From NCBI GenBank assembly GCA_965222935.1, contig CBDCVA010000002.1, forward strand, positions 868,001 to 932,000: DNA of 64,000 bases, read 5' to 3'. Below are positions 51,425 through 61,003 of the stretch, piece after piece (within the stretch, counting starts at the first letter, position 1; every line of letters begins with the position of its first letter). The DNA comes from CBDCVA01 sp965222935 [NCBI: Candidatus Latescibacterota bacterium]. GTDB lineage: Bacteria; Latescibacterota; CBDCVA01. The position numbers and the translations under genes are program-made. A model generated the notes under the pieces. It saw only the letters and a program-made list of their open reading frames with translations, was not told the DNA's origin and did not search any database.

Positions 51425-52837
51425 TCAGGGCGCTGGCGCGAGACTGGGGGCGCGCGAGGAGATGCGCCGCGCATGGCGCATGGCCAAGGCAAACCAACCG
51501 ATGCCGGCAGCGCCCGTGGCGATGCTCGAAAGCGAGACGGCGAGCCATACCCCCGCCGGGCCCAGACCAGCGACGACGCCGAACAGATAGGCGAACGGGA
51601 TCGAGACGCCCACGACGCGGAGCGCAGTCAGCATCAGCGCCGGTAGACCGCGACCGAAGCCCTGAAAACAGCTCCCGACCACCATGGCCGCACCGGCGCA
51701 ACCCACCGCCGGGCCGACGACCTGAACGTACCGCCGCGCCAGAGCCAGCACCTCGGGGTCGTCCGTAAAAAGCCGGGCAAGAGGAGCAGCCCCCAAGGCG
51801 ATGCCCACCCCTAGCAGCGTCATGCCGCCCAGGGTCACGAAGATGGCCATCCACGACGCACGCCGCGCCTGCCGAAAGATGCCCCCTCCCGTGAGGTGGC
51901 CGACGAGTGTGAGGGCCGCTTGCGAGAGACCCATGGCGGGGATGAAGAGCATCGTGACCAGCCGGAAGCCGATGCCGTACGCGGCGGAAGCCTCAGGACC
52001 GAAGTGGGCCACGATGACCGTCAGGGCGGCGATACCCACGGTCATCGTCCCGTACGCGCAGAAGGCCGGGGCCCCGACGCGGACGATCTCGCCGAGGACC
52101 CCCGCGTCGAATCGGAGGCCGCGCCACACCAGAGGCACACGGACCTTGGAGGCAAAAGCCCGGTGGACGATCACAAGCGCCCCTGCCACGCCGCCGGCGG
52201 CCTGCGACAGGGCGATCCCACGCAAGCCCAAGGGCGCACCGGTGAACCAGCCCAGGGCCAGAAGCGGAGCGCTGGTCAAGTGGACGAGGGCCGCGACGGC
52301 GGCGCCGAGCATGGGCGTGAGCATGTCGCCGCCACCGCGAAGGATGGCGGAACATAGAATGGCGGAGAACGTGATGGCGCTCGCACCGAAGAGAACGCGC
52401 GTATAGGCCCTGACGTGGGGCAACGTGCTCTCTCTCGCTCCAGCGATCCGGAACAGGCCGTCGGGCACCAGTACGGCGAGCAGCGTGAAGCCCACGACGA
52501 ACACGGCACCCAAACCCAGACCGTGAATAGCGGCCGAGCGAGCACGTTCGACATCACCGGCACCGAGAGCACGGGCAATTGCGGCGGTGACGCCAGTGCC
52601 CATACCCGTTGCCATCGCGAAAACGGTGATGACGAGCGGAAAGGCAATCGCCAGACCGGCGAGAGGGGCTGGTCCGAGCCGACCGGCAATGATGGCCTCG
52701 AAGAGCATCAAGAAGATGTTCGACGACGATGCCGCGGCTGCGGGGACGGCCAGCCGGACGAGGGTCCGCCCGACGGCGGGGCTTGCCAGATCGCTGGCTT
52801 CGGGGCGAAGCCAGGTGCGCCAGTGCTCCAGGAGCAC
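51425..52837 (-). CDS. MATE-family efflux transporter
   Basis: 470 residues with twelve predicted transmembrane helices in two homologous halves (LVRLAVPAAAASSSNIFLML in the first; GEIVRVGAPAFCAYGTMTVG in the second). MATE proteins export cationic compounds or drugs using Na+ or H+. Starts at GTG 52837, one base after the Gfo/Idh/MocA stop, and ends 17 bases before purM, so the three genes are probably one transcript. Substrate unknown. Confidence 0.85.
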   Translation of the reverse strand: MLLEHWRTWLRPEASDLASPAVGRTLVRLAVPAAAASSSNIFLMLFEAIIAGRLGPAPLAGLAIAFPLVITVFAMATGMGTGVTAAIARALGAGDVERARSAAIHGLGLGAVFVVGFTLLAVLVPDGLFRIAGARESTLPHVRAYTRVLFGASAITFSAILCSAILRGGGDMLTPMLGAAVAALVHLTSAPLLALGWFTGAPLGLRGIALSQAAGGVAGALVIVHRAFASKVRVPLVWRGLRFDAGVLGEIVRVGAPAFCAYGTMTVGIAALTVIVAHFGPEASAAYGIGFRLVTMLFIPAMGLSQAALTLVGHLTGGGIFRQARRASWMAIFVTLGGMTLLGVGIALGAAPLARLFTDDPEVLALARRYVQVVGPAVGCAGAAMVVGSCFQGFGRGLPALMLTALRVVGVSIPFAYLFGVVAGLGPAGVWLAVSLSSIATGAAGIGWFALAMRHARRISSRAPSLAPAP

Positions 52838-52838
52838 C

Positions 52839-53936
52839 TCAAGCCTGGGGGGGTGGGATCACAGGGACCCAGCCGCGGACGTCGTTCGAGCGCAGGACGG
52901 CGGCGATGGCGCGCTGGGTCGCCAGGCCGTCGTCGAAGGTAGGTTCGGTGATCTCACCCGCCCCGATACAGTCAAGGAAGTGACGGGCGACGCCCTTGAA
53001 GCGGAAACGCGTAACAGGCCCACGCTCCGGCCCGGGGTAACCCTCGATGAGCCGAGCGGGCATCTCGACCGGTTGTAGGGTGAACTCCTCGATGGGCGCG
53101 CCTCGCAGGTCGCTCGCATAGACCAGGCGCGCGCGGCTGCCGAAGAGCTCTATCTTGAGCATGGGATCACCGGGGGCGATACGGGAAAGGTGCAGCACGC
53201 CGATAGCGCCGTTCTCGTACTCCACCGTGACGGCAGCGACATCGTCAGTGTCCACGCCAACGGTCGCGCCGGTGTCCGGGTCGGTGCGCTCGGGGATCAG
53301 GGTGGCGAGGTGGCCACAGAGCCTGGCGAACTCGCCGCCATACCAGCGCATCAGGTCGAGCACGTGGCTGCCTATGTCGCCCAGGACACCGCTTCCGGCC
53401 ACACTTTTGGCGTAACGCCACGCGTAGTCGGGGCGCGTCCGCCCGAAGTACTGCTCGTCGAGATGTACCATCCAATTGACGTTGATGTGGTAGAGATCAC
53501 CTAGCCAGCCTTGGTCGATCAGCTCCTTGATCCGCCGGCAGTGAGGATCGAATCGGTAGCTGAATGCGACCATGTCGACAACTCCGCGAGCGCGAGCGGC
53601 CTCCACCATCTCCTGGGCATCTTCGACGGTGTTGGCCAGGGGCTTTTCGCACAGGATGGCGAGCCCGGCACGGATGGCGTCCACGACGATCGGGTGGTGA
53701 ACGTCATTGGGGGCGAGCACGACGACGCCCTCGAGCCCGTCGTGCCTCAGGAGCTCCCTGTAGTCGTCATAGACGTAGGGGATGTGATACTTGCCGGCCA
53801 AGGCTTCTGCCCGCTCTCGCGTGCGGCTGGCGATGGCGATGACTTCCGCATCGGGGTGGCGCAGGAAGCTGGGGATGTGGGCGCGATCGGCCCAAAGCCC
53901 CGCGCCAATGATCCCGATACGTTTGTGCTCGGGCAT
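52839..53936 (-). CDS. Gfo/Idh/MocA-family oxidoreductase
   Basis: 365 residues from ATG 53936 (MPEHKRIGIIGAGLWADRAH); a longer in-frame start at 54113 lies across a promoter and is rejected. Rossmann GIIGAGLWADRAHIP, VVVLAPNDVHHPIV, ILCEKPLANT with catalytic Lys and the C-terminal GVLGDIGSHVLDLMRWYGG containing the G.H..D motif. NAD(P)-linked sugar or inositol oxidoreductase. First gene of the apparent Gfo/MATE/purM operon. Confidence 0.9.
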   Translation of the reverse strand: MPEHKRIGIIGAGLWADRAHIPSFLRHPDAEVIAIASRTRERAEALAGKYHIPYVYDDYRELLRHDGLEGVVVLAPNDVHHPIVVDAIRAGLAILCEKPLANTVEDAQEMVEAARARGVVDMVAFSYRFDPHCRRIKELIDQGWLGDLYHINVNWMVHLDEQYFGRTRPDYAWRYAKSVAGSGVLGDIGSHVLDLMRWYGGEFARLCGHLATLIPERTDPDTGATVGVDTDDVAAVTVEYENGAIGVLHLSRIAPGDPMLKIELFGSRARLVYASDLRGAPIEEFTLQPVEMPARLIEGYPGPERGPVTRFRFKGVARHFLDCIGAGEITEPTFDDGLATQRAIAAVLRSNDVRGWVPVIPPPQA

Positions 53937-54057
53937 GCTGTCTCCATGCGAAAAGACGCTCGCCAAGATGCCCTCGCGCCCAGCGAACGTCAAGCCCGAC
54001 GGCCTTTCCCCTCGAAGTGTGCGGATGGCGCGGTGTTCCGCCCGGGTGTGTGGTGGC

Positions 54058-54086
54058 TTGACAGTGGGTGCAAGGCCGGATAAATT
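54058..54086 (+). promoter_or_regulatory. Promoter of the EF-G-like gene
   Basis: TTGACA (54058-54063), 17 bases, TAAATT (54081-54086), about 87 bases before the GTG start. It is followed by AT-rich GCAATTTTGC. Confidence 0.6.
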
Positions 54087-54173
54087 GCAATTTTGCAGGT
54101 CTCCGAAGGTCACGCGATGAGCGTCGGGTGCGCTCCAGCGCGGGTATTACCGTCGGCTCGAGGAGGTTGATCG

Positions 54174-56255
54174 GTGAATACGTATTCGGCAACGGACATT
54201 CGGAACGTCGTGCTCGTGGGACACGGGGGCAGCGGGAAGACGTCCCTGTGCGAAGCTCTGCTTTACACGTCGGGCGCAACGGGCCGCCTGGGGAAGGTCG
54301 AAGAGGGAACGACGCACTCGGATTTCCTGGACGAAGAGAAAGCGCGGCAGATCTCGATTTCGACGGCGCTCTTGAGTGCTGAGTGGCGGAACGCCAAGCT
54401 CAACTTGCTCGACACGCCCGGTTACCAGGATTTCCTCGGCGAGGCGGTCAGTGGGCTAGCGGCGGCGGAGTCGGCGCTCTTCGTCCTACGCTCGGCGGCG
54501 GGCGTGGAGGTGGCCTCCCAGCAGCTCTGGGAACGGTCGAAGGCGCACGATCAGAGCCGGTTTCTGGTGGTCAACCAGCTCTCGCACGAGCAGGCTAATT
54601 TTGACGCGTGCCTGAGCGATTCCCAGGAGCACCTCGGCCGTGAGGTGACCCCACTGCATCTGCCGGTCAACCCTGGCGTCGGCTTCAATGGCATCGTCGA
54701 TCTCGTACGGATGAAAGCGTATACGTACGAGCCCGGCGGCAACGGCAAGGGACAGGAGGGGTCCATCCCGGAGGAACTGATCGAGGAGGCGGAGGCGCTC
54801 CGGGAGAACCTGATCGACCAGATCGCCGAGTCCGACGATGCCCTGATGGAAAAGTACCTGGACGAAGGCGAGCTCTCCGACGACGACTTCCGCGCCGGCT
54901 TACGCGCGGCTATCCGAGCGAGCACGCTGTACCCGCTCCTTTGCACCGACGCCGCATCGAACGTCGGCAGCGATCTCGTGATGGATGCACTCGTGGCCTT
55001 CGCGCCTTCGCCCGCAGACACCACCGGCGCAGTGGGGGCGGTGCCCGGCAACGGTGAGCAGGTCATCCATCCACCCGCGGAAGGAGCACCCACCGCGCTC
55101 CAAATCTTCAAGATCCGCTGGGTGCCGATCTTGGGCGAGATGTTCTTTTTCCGGCTGTACTCGGGGATGCTCCGCTCAGGCACCGATCTCGTGAATGCCT
55201 CGGCGGGCGGTAGCGAACGCATCGGCCAAATTTACCAGCTCAACGGCGACGAGCGGAACGAGGTGGGCACGGTGGGACCGGGCGACATGGGCGGGCTGGT
55301 CAAGCTCAAAGGGGTCCACACCGGGGACACCCTGTGTGACAAGAATCGATCGATCGTCCTTCCACGGCTGGAGTTCCCCGAGCCGGCGATCCGTATGGCT
55401 GTCGTGCCCAGGGCCAAGGGCGACGAGGAGAAGATCTCGACGGGGCTTCACCGGCTCCAGGAGGAGGACCCGAGCTTCAGCGTGGAGCACAACGCCGAGC
55501 TCCGTCAGACTATCATCAGCGGCCAGGGCGAACTGCACCTGGAGGTGGTGGTGAACCGGCTGCACGACAAGTTCGGCGTCGAGGTGGACACGGCCGAGCC
55601 GCGCGTCCCCTACCGCGAGACGATCCGCACCGACGCTGAGGGCTACCACAGGCACAAGAAGCAGACCGGCGGCCGTGGCCAGTTTGGCGAGGTGTACCTC
55701 AGGCTGCACCCGCTCAAGCGCGGCGCCGGCTTCGAGTTCGTACACAAGATCGTCGGCGGGGCCATCCCCAGCCAGTACATCCCCGCGATCGAAAAGGGTA
55801 TCAATGAAACGTTGGCGTCGGGGATCCTGGCCAACTGCCCCGTGGTGGACGTCCAAGTCGATGTCTATGACGGCAGCTACCACGCGGTGGACTCATCGGA
55901 GATGGCCTTCAAGCTCGCGGCGTCAATGGCGTTCAAGGATGGCTTCATGAAGGCCAAGCCGGCGCTCCTGGAGCCCGTCTACGACATCGAGATCCTCGTC
56001 CCCGAAACCTTCGCCGGCGACGTCATGAGCGATCTCTCCTCCCGACGCGGCAAGATTCAGGGTATGGAGCGCAACGGCGCTTTCGAGGTCGTCCGGGCGC
56101 AAGTGCCCCTGGCCGAGATGTATCGGTACTCGACGACTCTGCGTTCGATGACCCGCGGCCAAGGGACGCACCGCCGCCGGTTCTCGCACTACCAAGAGGT
56201 CCCGACCGAGGAGATGGAGAAGGCGCTGGTCAAGGCGAAGCCGCTCGAAGAATAA
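54174..56255 (+). CDS. Elongation factor G-like GTPase (EF-G paralogue)
   Basis: 693 residues, five-domain EF-G layout; GAGGAGG before GTG 54174. P-loop GHGGSGKTS (16-24), DTPGYQDF (80-87), domain II near GDMGGLVKLKGVHTGDTL, domain III IISGQGELHLEVV, domain IV GGRGQFGEVYLRLHP with GGAIPSQYIPAIEKG, and C-terminal SSRRGKIQGM. The G4 motif, NKxD in true EF-G, is NQLS (134-137), and switch I lacks the usual RGITI threonine (ARQISIS). It is thus a paralogue of the FusA2-type branch, which is thought to act outside normal elongation and may have altered GTP specificity. It stands before yebC. Confidence 0.9.
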   Translation: MNTYSATDIRNVVLVGHGGSGKTSLCEALLYTSGATGRLGKVEEGTTHSDFLDEEKARQISISTALLSAEWRNAKLNLLDTPGYQDFLGEAVSGLAAAESALFVLRSAAGVEVASQQLWERSKAHDQSRFLVVNQLSHEQANFDACLSDSQEHLGREVTPLHLPVNPGVGFNGIVDLVRMKAYTYEPGGNGKGQEGSIPEELIEEAEALRENLIDQIAESDDALMEKYLDEGELSDDDFRAGLRAAIRASTLYPLLCTDAASNVGSDLVMDALVAFAPSPADTTGAVGAVPGNGEQVIHPPAEGAPTALQIFKIRWVPILGEMFFFRLYSGMLRSGTDLVNASAGGSERIGQIYQLNGDERNEVGTVGPGDMGGLVKLKGVHTGDTLCDKNRSIVLPRLEFPEPAIRMAVVPRAKGDEEKISTGLHRLQEEDPSFSVEHNAELRQTIISGQGELHLEVVVNRLHDKFGVEVDTAEPRVPYRETIRTDAEGYHRHKKQTGGRGQFGEVYLRLHPLKRGAGFEFVHKIVGGAIPSQYIPAIEKGINETLASGILANCPVVDVQVDVYDGSYHAVDSSEMAFKLAASMAFKDGFMKAKPALLEPVYDIEILVPETFAGDVMSDLSSRRGKIQGMERNGAFEVVRAQVPLAEMYRYSTTLRSMTRGQGTHRRRFSHYQEVPTEEMEKALVKAKPLEE

Positions 56256-56376
56256 GCGTAAACGCGAGACCCGCTTTCAGACTGCGAGCGGTGAGGGATG
56301 CAAGCGGGGGAGTGATGGTTCTCGTTCCCCGCCTGTGCCATGCGGGCAACCACGGGGCTCCGAAAGGTAAGGCGGT

Positions 56377-57123
56377 ATGTCGGGTCACTCGAAGTGGAGC
56401 ACGATCAAGCGCAAGAAGGGTAAGGCCGACAAGGAACGCGGCAAGCTTTTCTCGCGGCTCATCAAGGATATCACCGTCGCGGCGAGAGAGAGCGGAGGCG
56501 ATCCGGACGGCAACCCACACCTGCGGACCGCCATCGCCGTTGCGCGTGCGGCCAATATGCCGGCTCAGAACATCGATCGGGCCGTCAAGAAGGGCACGGG
56601 CGAGCTGGAGGGCGTTCGCTACGAACCGATCACCTTCGAGGGTTACGGTCCCGCCGGTGTGGCGATCCTGGTGGAAGGCACGACGGACAACCGCAACCGG
56701 ATCGTCGCGGACGTACGCCACATCTTCAGCCACAATGGCGGGAACCTAGCCGAGGGCGGCGCAGTGGCCTGGCAATTCTCGCCCAAGGGGCTCTTCGTCG
56801 TCCCGCGCGATCAGATCGCCGAAGATGCTCTGCTGGATATCGCCCTCGAAGGTGACGCCGAGGATGTCCGCACTGAAGAGGACGACTACGAGCTCGAGTG
56901 TGCTCTCGGGGATTTCGACGCCCTGCGAACGACACTGGAAGACGCGGGACTCCAGCCCTCGCAGGCAGTGACGACCCAGGTTCCGACAACCCAGATCCAG
57001 GTCGATGGCAAGGAGGCTGAGCGGGTGCTACGCCTGATCGAGGCGCTCGAGGAGCACGATGACATCGAGAAGGTCTACGCGAACTTCGACATCGACGAGG
57101 CGATCCTGGAGCAGGTAAGCTAA
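56377..57123 (+). CDS. yebC: YebC/PmpR-family protein (transcriptional regulator or translation factor)
   Basis: 248 residues, full family length. Signature N-terminus MSGHSKWSTIKRKKGKAD, then KLFSRLIKDITVAARESGGD, NMPAQNIDRAVKKGTGE and YEPITFEGYGPAGVAILVE; C-terminal acidic domain with EDVRTEEDDYEL. YebC proteins bind DNA in some species and relieve ribosome stalling at proline stretches in others. Upstream of ruvC by 4 bases, the arrangement conserved across many phyla. Confidence 0.95.
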   Translation: MSGHSKWSTIKRKKGKADKERGKLFSRLIKDITVAARESGGDPDGNPHLRTAIAVARAANMPAQNIDRAVKKGTGELEGVRYEPITFEGYGPAGVAILVEGTTDNRNRIVADVRHIFSHNGGNLAEGGAVAWQFSPKGLFVVPRDQIAEDALLDIALEGDAEDVRTEEDDYELECALGDFDALRTTLEDAGLQPSQAVTTQVPTTQIQVDGKEAERVLRLIEALEEHDDIEKVYANFDIDEAILEQVS

Positions 57124-57127
57124 GCCG

Positions 57128-57610
57128 GTGATCCTCGGCGTTGATCCGGGGCTGGTGGCGACCGGTTACGGCCTCATCACGCTCCAAAACGGTGGCGTCG
57201 CGCTGGTCGAGGCCGGTGTGATCCGCACGACCGCCAAGGATCCCCTGGAGACGAGGCTTCTGACCCTGGCAGAGGGGCTCGACGCCGTTCTCGCGGAGTT
57301 TCGACCCGATGCCGTGGCCGTCGAAGCGCTCTTCAGCCATTATCAACACCCCCGGACAGCGGTGATCATGGGCCATGCGCGCGGCGTGATCCTCCTGTGC
57401 GCTGCGCGAGTTAAAGTGTCCGTCTACAGCTATTCGGCCACGCGAATCAAGAAAGCCGTGGTCGGCGACGGCCGTGCACCCAAGGCGCAGGTCCGGGCCA
57501 TGCTCCAGCAGATGCTGAGCGCTCCCGCTCTCGCTGAGGGACCCGATCATCTCTCCGACGCCCTCGCGGCGGCATGCTGCCACCTGGGTGCCCAGGGAGC
57601 CGGTGTATGA
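57128..57610 (+). CDS. ruvC: Holliday junction endonuclease RuvC
   Basis: 160 residues starting at GTG 57128. RNase H-like fold with acidic catalytic residues D6 (GVDPG), E66 (VEALF), D140 and D144 in GPDHLSDALAAA. Cleaves four-way junctions symmetrically after RuvAB migration. Its TGA overlaps the ruvA ATG (ATGA), giving translational coupling. Confidence 0.95.
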   Translation: MILGVDPGLVATGYGLITLQNGGVALVEAGVIRTTAKDPLETRLLTLAEGLDAVLAEFRPDAVAVEALFSHYQHPRTAVIMGHARGVILLCAARVKVSVYSYSATRIKKAVVGDGRAPKAQVRAMLQQMLSAPALAEGPDHLSDALAAACCHLGAQGAGV

Positions 57611-58269
57611 TCGCGCGGCTCAAGGGAGCACTCATCGAGGTCGCCGCGGAGAAGGCCGTCGTCGAAGCGGGGCCCATAGCCTATGAGGTGCTCATCCCCG
57701 CGTACCTCGCCATCGAACTACGCCCCGCCGCAACCCGTCAGGAGTCGGTCACGTTCCACATCCTTCACTATGTCGAGGCGGCGCCGACAGGAGGTATGCA
57801 GAAGCCCCGGCTGGTCGGGTTCGCTTCGGCGTCGGACCGCGCTTGTTTCGATCTGCTCTTGGGGGTGCCGGGCCTCGGGGTGCGCAAGGCGCTCGCGGCG
57901 CTCGTGGCTCCCCTGGACGAGGTCGCTCGCGCCATCGAGGGAGAGGATATGGCGGCCCTGGCTTCACTTCCGGGTATCGGCAGGCGGATGGCGGAGAAGA
58001 TGACCGCGGAACTCCGCGGGAAATTGGCGCCGTTCGCGCTTGCGGCGGCCGCAGCACCCGGTGTAGAGGAACTCCCTCCCGATGCCGCCGCCGAGGCGCT
58101 TGCCATCCTCAGTCAGCTCGACTACTCTCCTCAGGAGGCGCATCGCCTGATCGCCGAGGCTTTGCGCGCGGACCCAGCCCTCGAAAGTGCGGACGCCATC
58201 GTCCGGTGGATCCTGCAGCGCCGCGGTGTGCCGGCGACAACGGTGGCCCCGCCAGGGCAGGAGCGATAA
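57607..58269 (+). CDS. ruvA: Holliday junction branch migration protein RuvA
   Basis: 220 residues from ATG 57607 (MIARLKGALIEV), overlapping ruvC by four bases. N-terminal OB fold, two helix-hairpin-helix motifs (FDLLLGVPGLGVRKALAAL and LASLPGIGRRMAEKM), and a C-terminal domain III (EALAILSQLDYSPQEAHRLI) that contacts RuvB. A tetramer that holds the junction flat. Somewhat longer than E. coli RuvA (203). Confidence 0.95.
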   Translation: MIARLKGALIEVAAEKAVVEAGPIAYEVLIPAYLAIELRPAATRQESVTFHILHYVEAAPTGGMQKPRLVGFASASDRACFDLLLGVPGLGVRKALAALVAPLDEVARAIEGEDMAALASLPGIGRRMAEKMTAELRGKLAPFALAAAAAPGVEELPPDAAAEALAILSQLDYSPQEAHRLIAEALRADPALESADAIVRWILQRRGVPATTVAPPGQER

Positions 58270-58302
58270 GATCGCCCGGGTGAGCTCGAAAGGGGTAAGA
58301 GC

Positions 58303-59349
58303 ATGAGCCGGGAGCGTGTCGTCAGTGGCGCCCCTCTGGGTGCCGAAGACGAGGGTTTCGTCCAGACCCTGCGACCCCAGCGGCTGGATGAGCTTGTGGG
58401 CCAGCGTGCCCTCGTGGAAAAGCTCTCCATCTCCGTCGAGGCGGCCCAGGCGCGAGGCGAGCCCACGGAGCACATCCTCTTCGACGGTCCGCCAGGGCTG
58501 GGCAAGACGACTCTCGCCCACATCGTCGCAAACGAGATGGGCACTAAATTGGTCTTGGCCTCGGGACCGGCGCTGGGGCGCGCGGCGGATTTACTGGGCA
58601 TCCTGACCAACCTGGAGCGGGGGAACGTCTTCTTCATCGACGAGGTTCATCGGCTGGCGACGGGCCTCGAGGAGTACATCTATCCCGCGATGGAGGATTT
58701 CCGAGTTGAGTTCGTGGTGGGCAAAGGGCCATTCGCCAAGGTCATCCCGGTACCTCTACAGCACTTCACGCTAGTCGGCGCGACGACGCGCGCTGGCCTC
58801 CTCTCCCCACCTCTACGCAACCGCTTCGGGATGCACTACCACGTGGATTTTTACACCGATGACGAGATCCTCGCGGTCGTCCAGAGGGCGGCGGTCATCC
58901 TGGAGGTGCCGATCGATGCTGGCGGCGCACGGGAGATTGCGGTGCGCGCCAGAGGGACACCCCGGATCGCCAACAGGCTCCTTCGGCGCGTGCGCGACTA
59001 CGCACAGGTCCGCAGCGACGGGACGATCACCGCCAGTTTGGCGGGGGAGGCGCTGGCGCTGGAAGGTGTGGATGGGCGGGGGCTTGACGATCTCGACAGG
59101 CGCTTTCTGCGCGTTCTGATCGAACATTACGACGGCGGGCCCGCGGGGATCGAAGCCCTGGCCGCGACGTTGGGCGAGGAGACCGGGACGCTTGAGGACG
59201 TCGTCGAGCCGTACCTTCTGAAGATCGGGTTCGTGCGCCGCACCCGGCAAGGCCGCGTGGCATCCGCCGCAGCGCACGAGGCCCTCGGCGCGAAAGTGCC
59301 CCGGAGCGCGCGACAGGCCCAGCTTTTCGCCAACCCCGAATCCTCCTGA
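58303..59349 (+). CDS. ruvB: Holliday junction DNA helicase RuvB
   Basis: 348 residues. N-terminal LRPQRLDELVGQ, Walker A DGPPGLGKTTLAH (from 61), Walker B FFIDEVHRL (111-118), sensor 1 GATTRAGLLSPPLRNRFG with the arginine finger region, and a C-terminal winged helix ending EPYLLKIGFVRRTRQGRVA. Hexameric AAA+ motor driving branch migration with RuvA. Last gene of the yebC-ruvCAB run. Confidence 0.97.
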   Translation: MSRERVVSGAPLGAEDEGFVQTLRPQRLDELVGQRALVEKLSISVEAAQARGEPTEHILFDGPPGLGKTTLAHIVANEMGTKLVLASGPALGRAADLLGILTNLERGNVFFIDEVHRLATGLEEYIYPAMEDFRVEFVVGKGPFAKVIPVPLQHFTLVGATTRAGLLSPPLRNRFGMHYHVDFYTDDEILAVVQRAAVILEVPIDAGGAREIAVRARGTPRIANRLLRRVRDYAQVRSDGTITASLAGEALALEGVDGRGLDDLDRRFLRVLIEHYDGGPAGIEALAATLGEETGTLEDVVEPYLLKIGFVRRTRQGRVASAAAHEALGAKVPRSARQAQLFANPESS

Positions 59350-59380
59350 AGCTCACTTCGGCGTGCCTGGGGGTAAGCAG

Positions 59381-61003
59381 ATGACGACAGGATCTCACCC
59401 AGCGCGAAGCGCACTTATCACGGCAGCCGTCGGACTTTTGGGCCTTGCGTTCTTCGCTGCCTTCTACGATGCCGCTTTCCCCACCGCCTCCATTGACCTG
59501 CGCGTCTCGCGGTCCCGCGCGCAGGAGATCGCTCAAACCGAGTTGGAGACCCGAGGCTTCGACGTCACGGGCTACAAACGGGCCACAGTCTTTGGTGCGG
59601 ACGGCCTTGCAGCGGTCTTCTTGCAGCGGACCCACACCATGGAAGAGGCCAACCGGCTGATGCGCGAGGCGTTCCCCGTCTGGCACTGGCGCGCGCGCTG
59701 GTTCAAGCCACTCCAGAAGGAAGAATACAATGTCTTCGTTAGTCCGAGCGGTGGGATGGTGCACTTCGACCAACGGCTTCCGGAGGATGCGCCCGGCGCC
59801 GATCTGGCGCAGGAAGATGCCCTGGTCCTGACTGAGGAGTTCGCGGCCTCCAAGGGGCTAGACCTGAGCACATACGAGCACGTTGAGGCCATGAGCGAGA
59901 AACAGAAGAACCGGACGGACCACCGGTTTGTCTGGGAACGGAAGGACATCGCGATCCCCTGGCGGGTAGAAGGCAACACGGCCGCAAGCGAGGCGACGCT
60001 GCGGCTGGAGGTTCAGGTCTTGGGAGATCACGTCGGTGGCTACCGCGAGTTCCTGAAGGTCCCGGAGACATTCGAACGGGCGCATAGTGAAACCGTTTCA
60101 CAAGGCATGCTGCTGACGATCCTGAGCTTCGTGTTCATGGTCCTACTCATCCTGGCGAGCCTCGTTGTGCTGGTCCTCGCAGTGCGTCGGGGTGAGGCAC
60201 TTCAGTGGAAGCTGGGCGGGATTCTGGCAGCAGCGGTCTTCGCGCTCGGAGTCGTGCAATTGCTCAACACCGTGCCGCTGCTCAAGGACCATTACCAGAC
60301 TGAGATGGGCTACGGCACCTTCTGGGGCATGATGCTGGCCGGCCAGGTCATGACGGGGCTTGTATTCGGCGCGGTCATCTTTCTGACTTTCACAACGGGG
60401 ACAGGGTTGGCCCGCGCGTCGTATCCGAATAGCCTCACGCCTCTGGAAGGGAGGGGTCTCGGCTGGGCCACGCTTCGCGGCTACGGGCTGGGGGCCGCTT
60501 TCATCGGATATGTGACCCTGTTCTATGTCGTGGGCCGCCGCTTCCTTGACGTCTGGCTGCCAGCGGAGAGCCCTTACTCGAACATCCTAGCGACGAGCGT
60601 CCCCACTCTGTTCCCCTTGACGGCCGGGCTTGTGGCAGCATCATGGGAGGAGTGCACCTTTCGGCTCTTCGCGGTCTCGCTGCTCAAGCGCTATGCGCGC
60701 TGGACGCCCGTGGCCCTCGTGGTTCCCGCCATCATTTGGGCCTTCGGGCATTCGAGCTATCCGATCTTTCCCGTGTACGTACGGGGGATTGAGCTGACGA
60801 TCGCTGGCGTGATCTTCGGTCTCTTTTTCATCAAGTTCGACCTCGTCACGGTGCTGATTGCCCACTACGTCATCAATGCCCTGGTGGTCAGCGTTCCTCT
60901 CCTACGTGCAGGCGAGTTGAGCTTCCAGATTTCGGGCGGCGCGGTCATCCTGCTCGCGGCGGCGCCTGCGGTCGTCGCTGCGCTGGTGCGCCGCCGGGAG
61001 TGA
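59381..61003 (+). CDS. Large CPBP-family membrane protease with N-terminal extracytoplasmic domain
   Basis: 540 residues from ATG 59381. One N-terminal helix (SALITAAVGLLGLAFFAAFY) is followed by ~220 residues of soluble, mixed sequence, then about eight membrane helices from TVSQGMLLTILSFVFMVLL. The CPBP motifs lie late: SWEECTFRLFA (Glu-Glu-x3-Arg), AFGHSSYP (His) and VLIAHYVINA (His). About twice the length of ordinary CPBP proteins; the extra domain may sense or present a substrate. Overlaps the uridine kinase start by four bases. Confidence 0.8.
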   Translation: MTTGSHPARSALITAAVGLLGLAFFAAFYDAAFPTASIDLRVSRSRAQEIAQTELETRGFDVTGYKRATVFGADGLAAVFLQRTHTMEEANRLMREAFPVWHWRARWFKPLQKEEYNVFVSPSGGMVHFDQRLPEDAPGADLAQEDALVLTEEFAASKGLDLSTYEHVEAMSEKQKNRTDHRFVWERKDIAIPWRVEGNTAASEATLRLEVQVLGDHVGGYREFLKVPETFERAHSETVSQGMLLTILSFVFMVLLILASLVVLVLAVRRGEALQWKLGGILAAAVFALGVVQLLNTVPLLKDHYQTEMGYGTFWGMMLAGQVMTGLVFGAVIFLTFTTGTGLARASYPNSLTPLEGRGLGWATLRGYGLGAAFIGYVTLFYVVGRRFLDVWLPAESPYSNILATSVPTLFPLTAGLVAASWEECTFRLFAVSLLKRYARWTPVALVVPAIIWAFGHSSYPIFPVYVRGIELTIAGVIFGLFFIKFDLVTVLIAHYVINALVVSVPLLRAGELSFQISGGAVILLAAAPAVVAALVRRRE

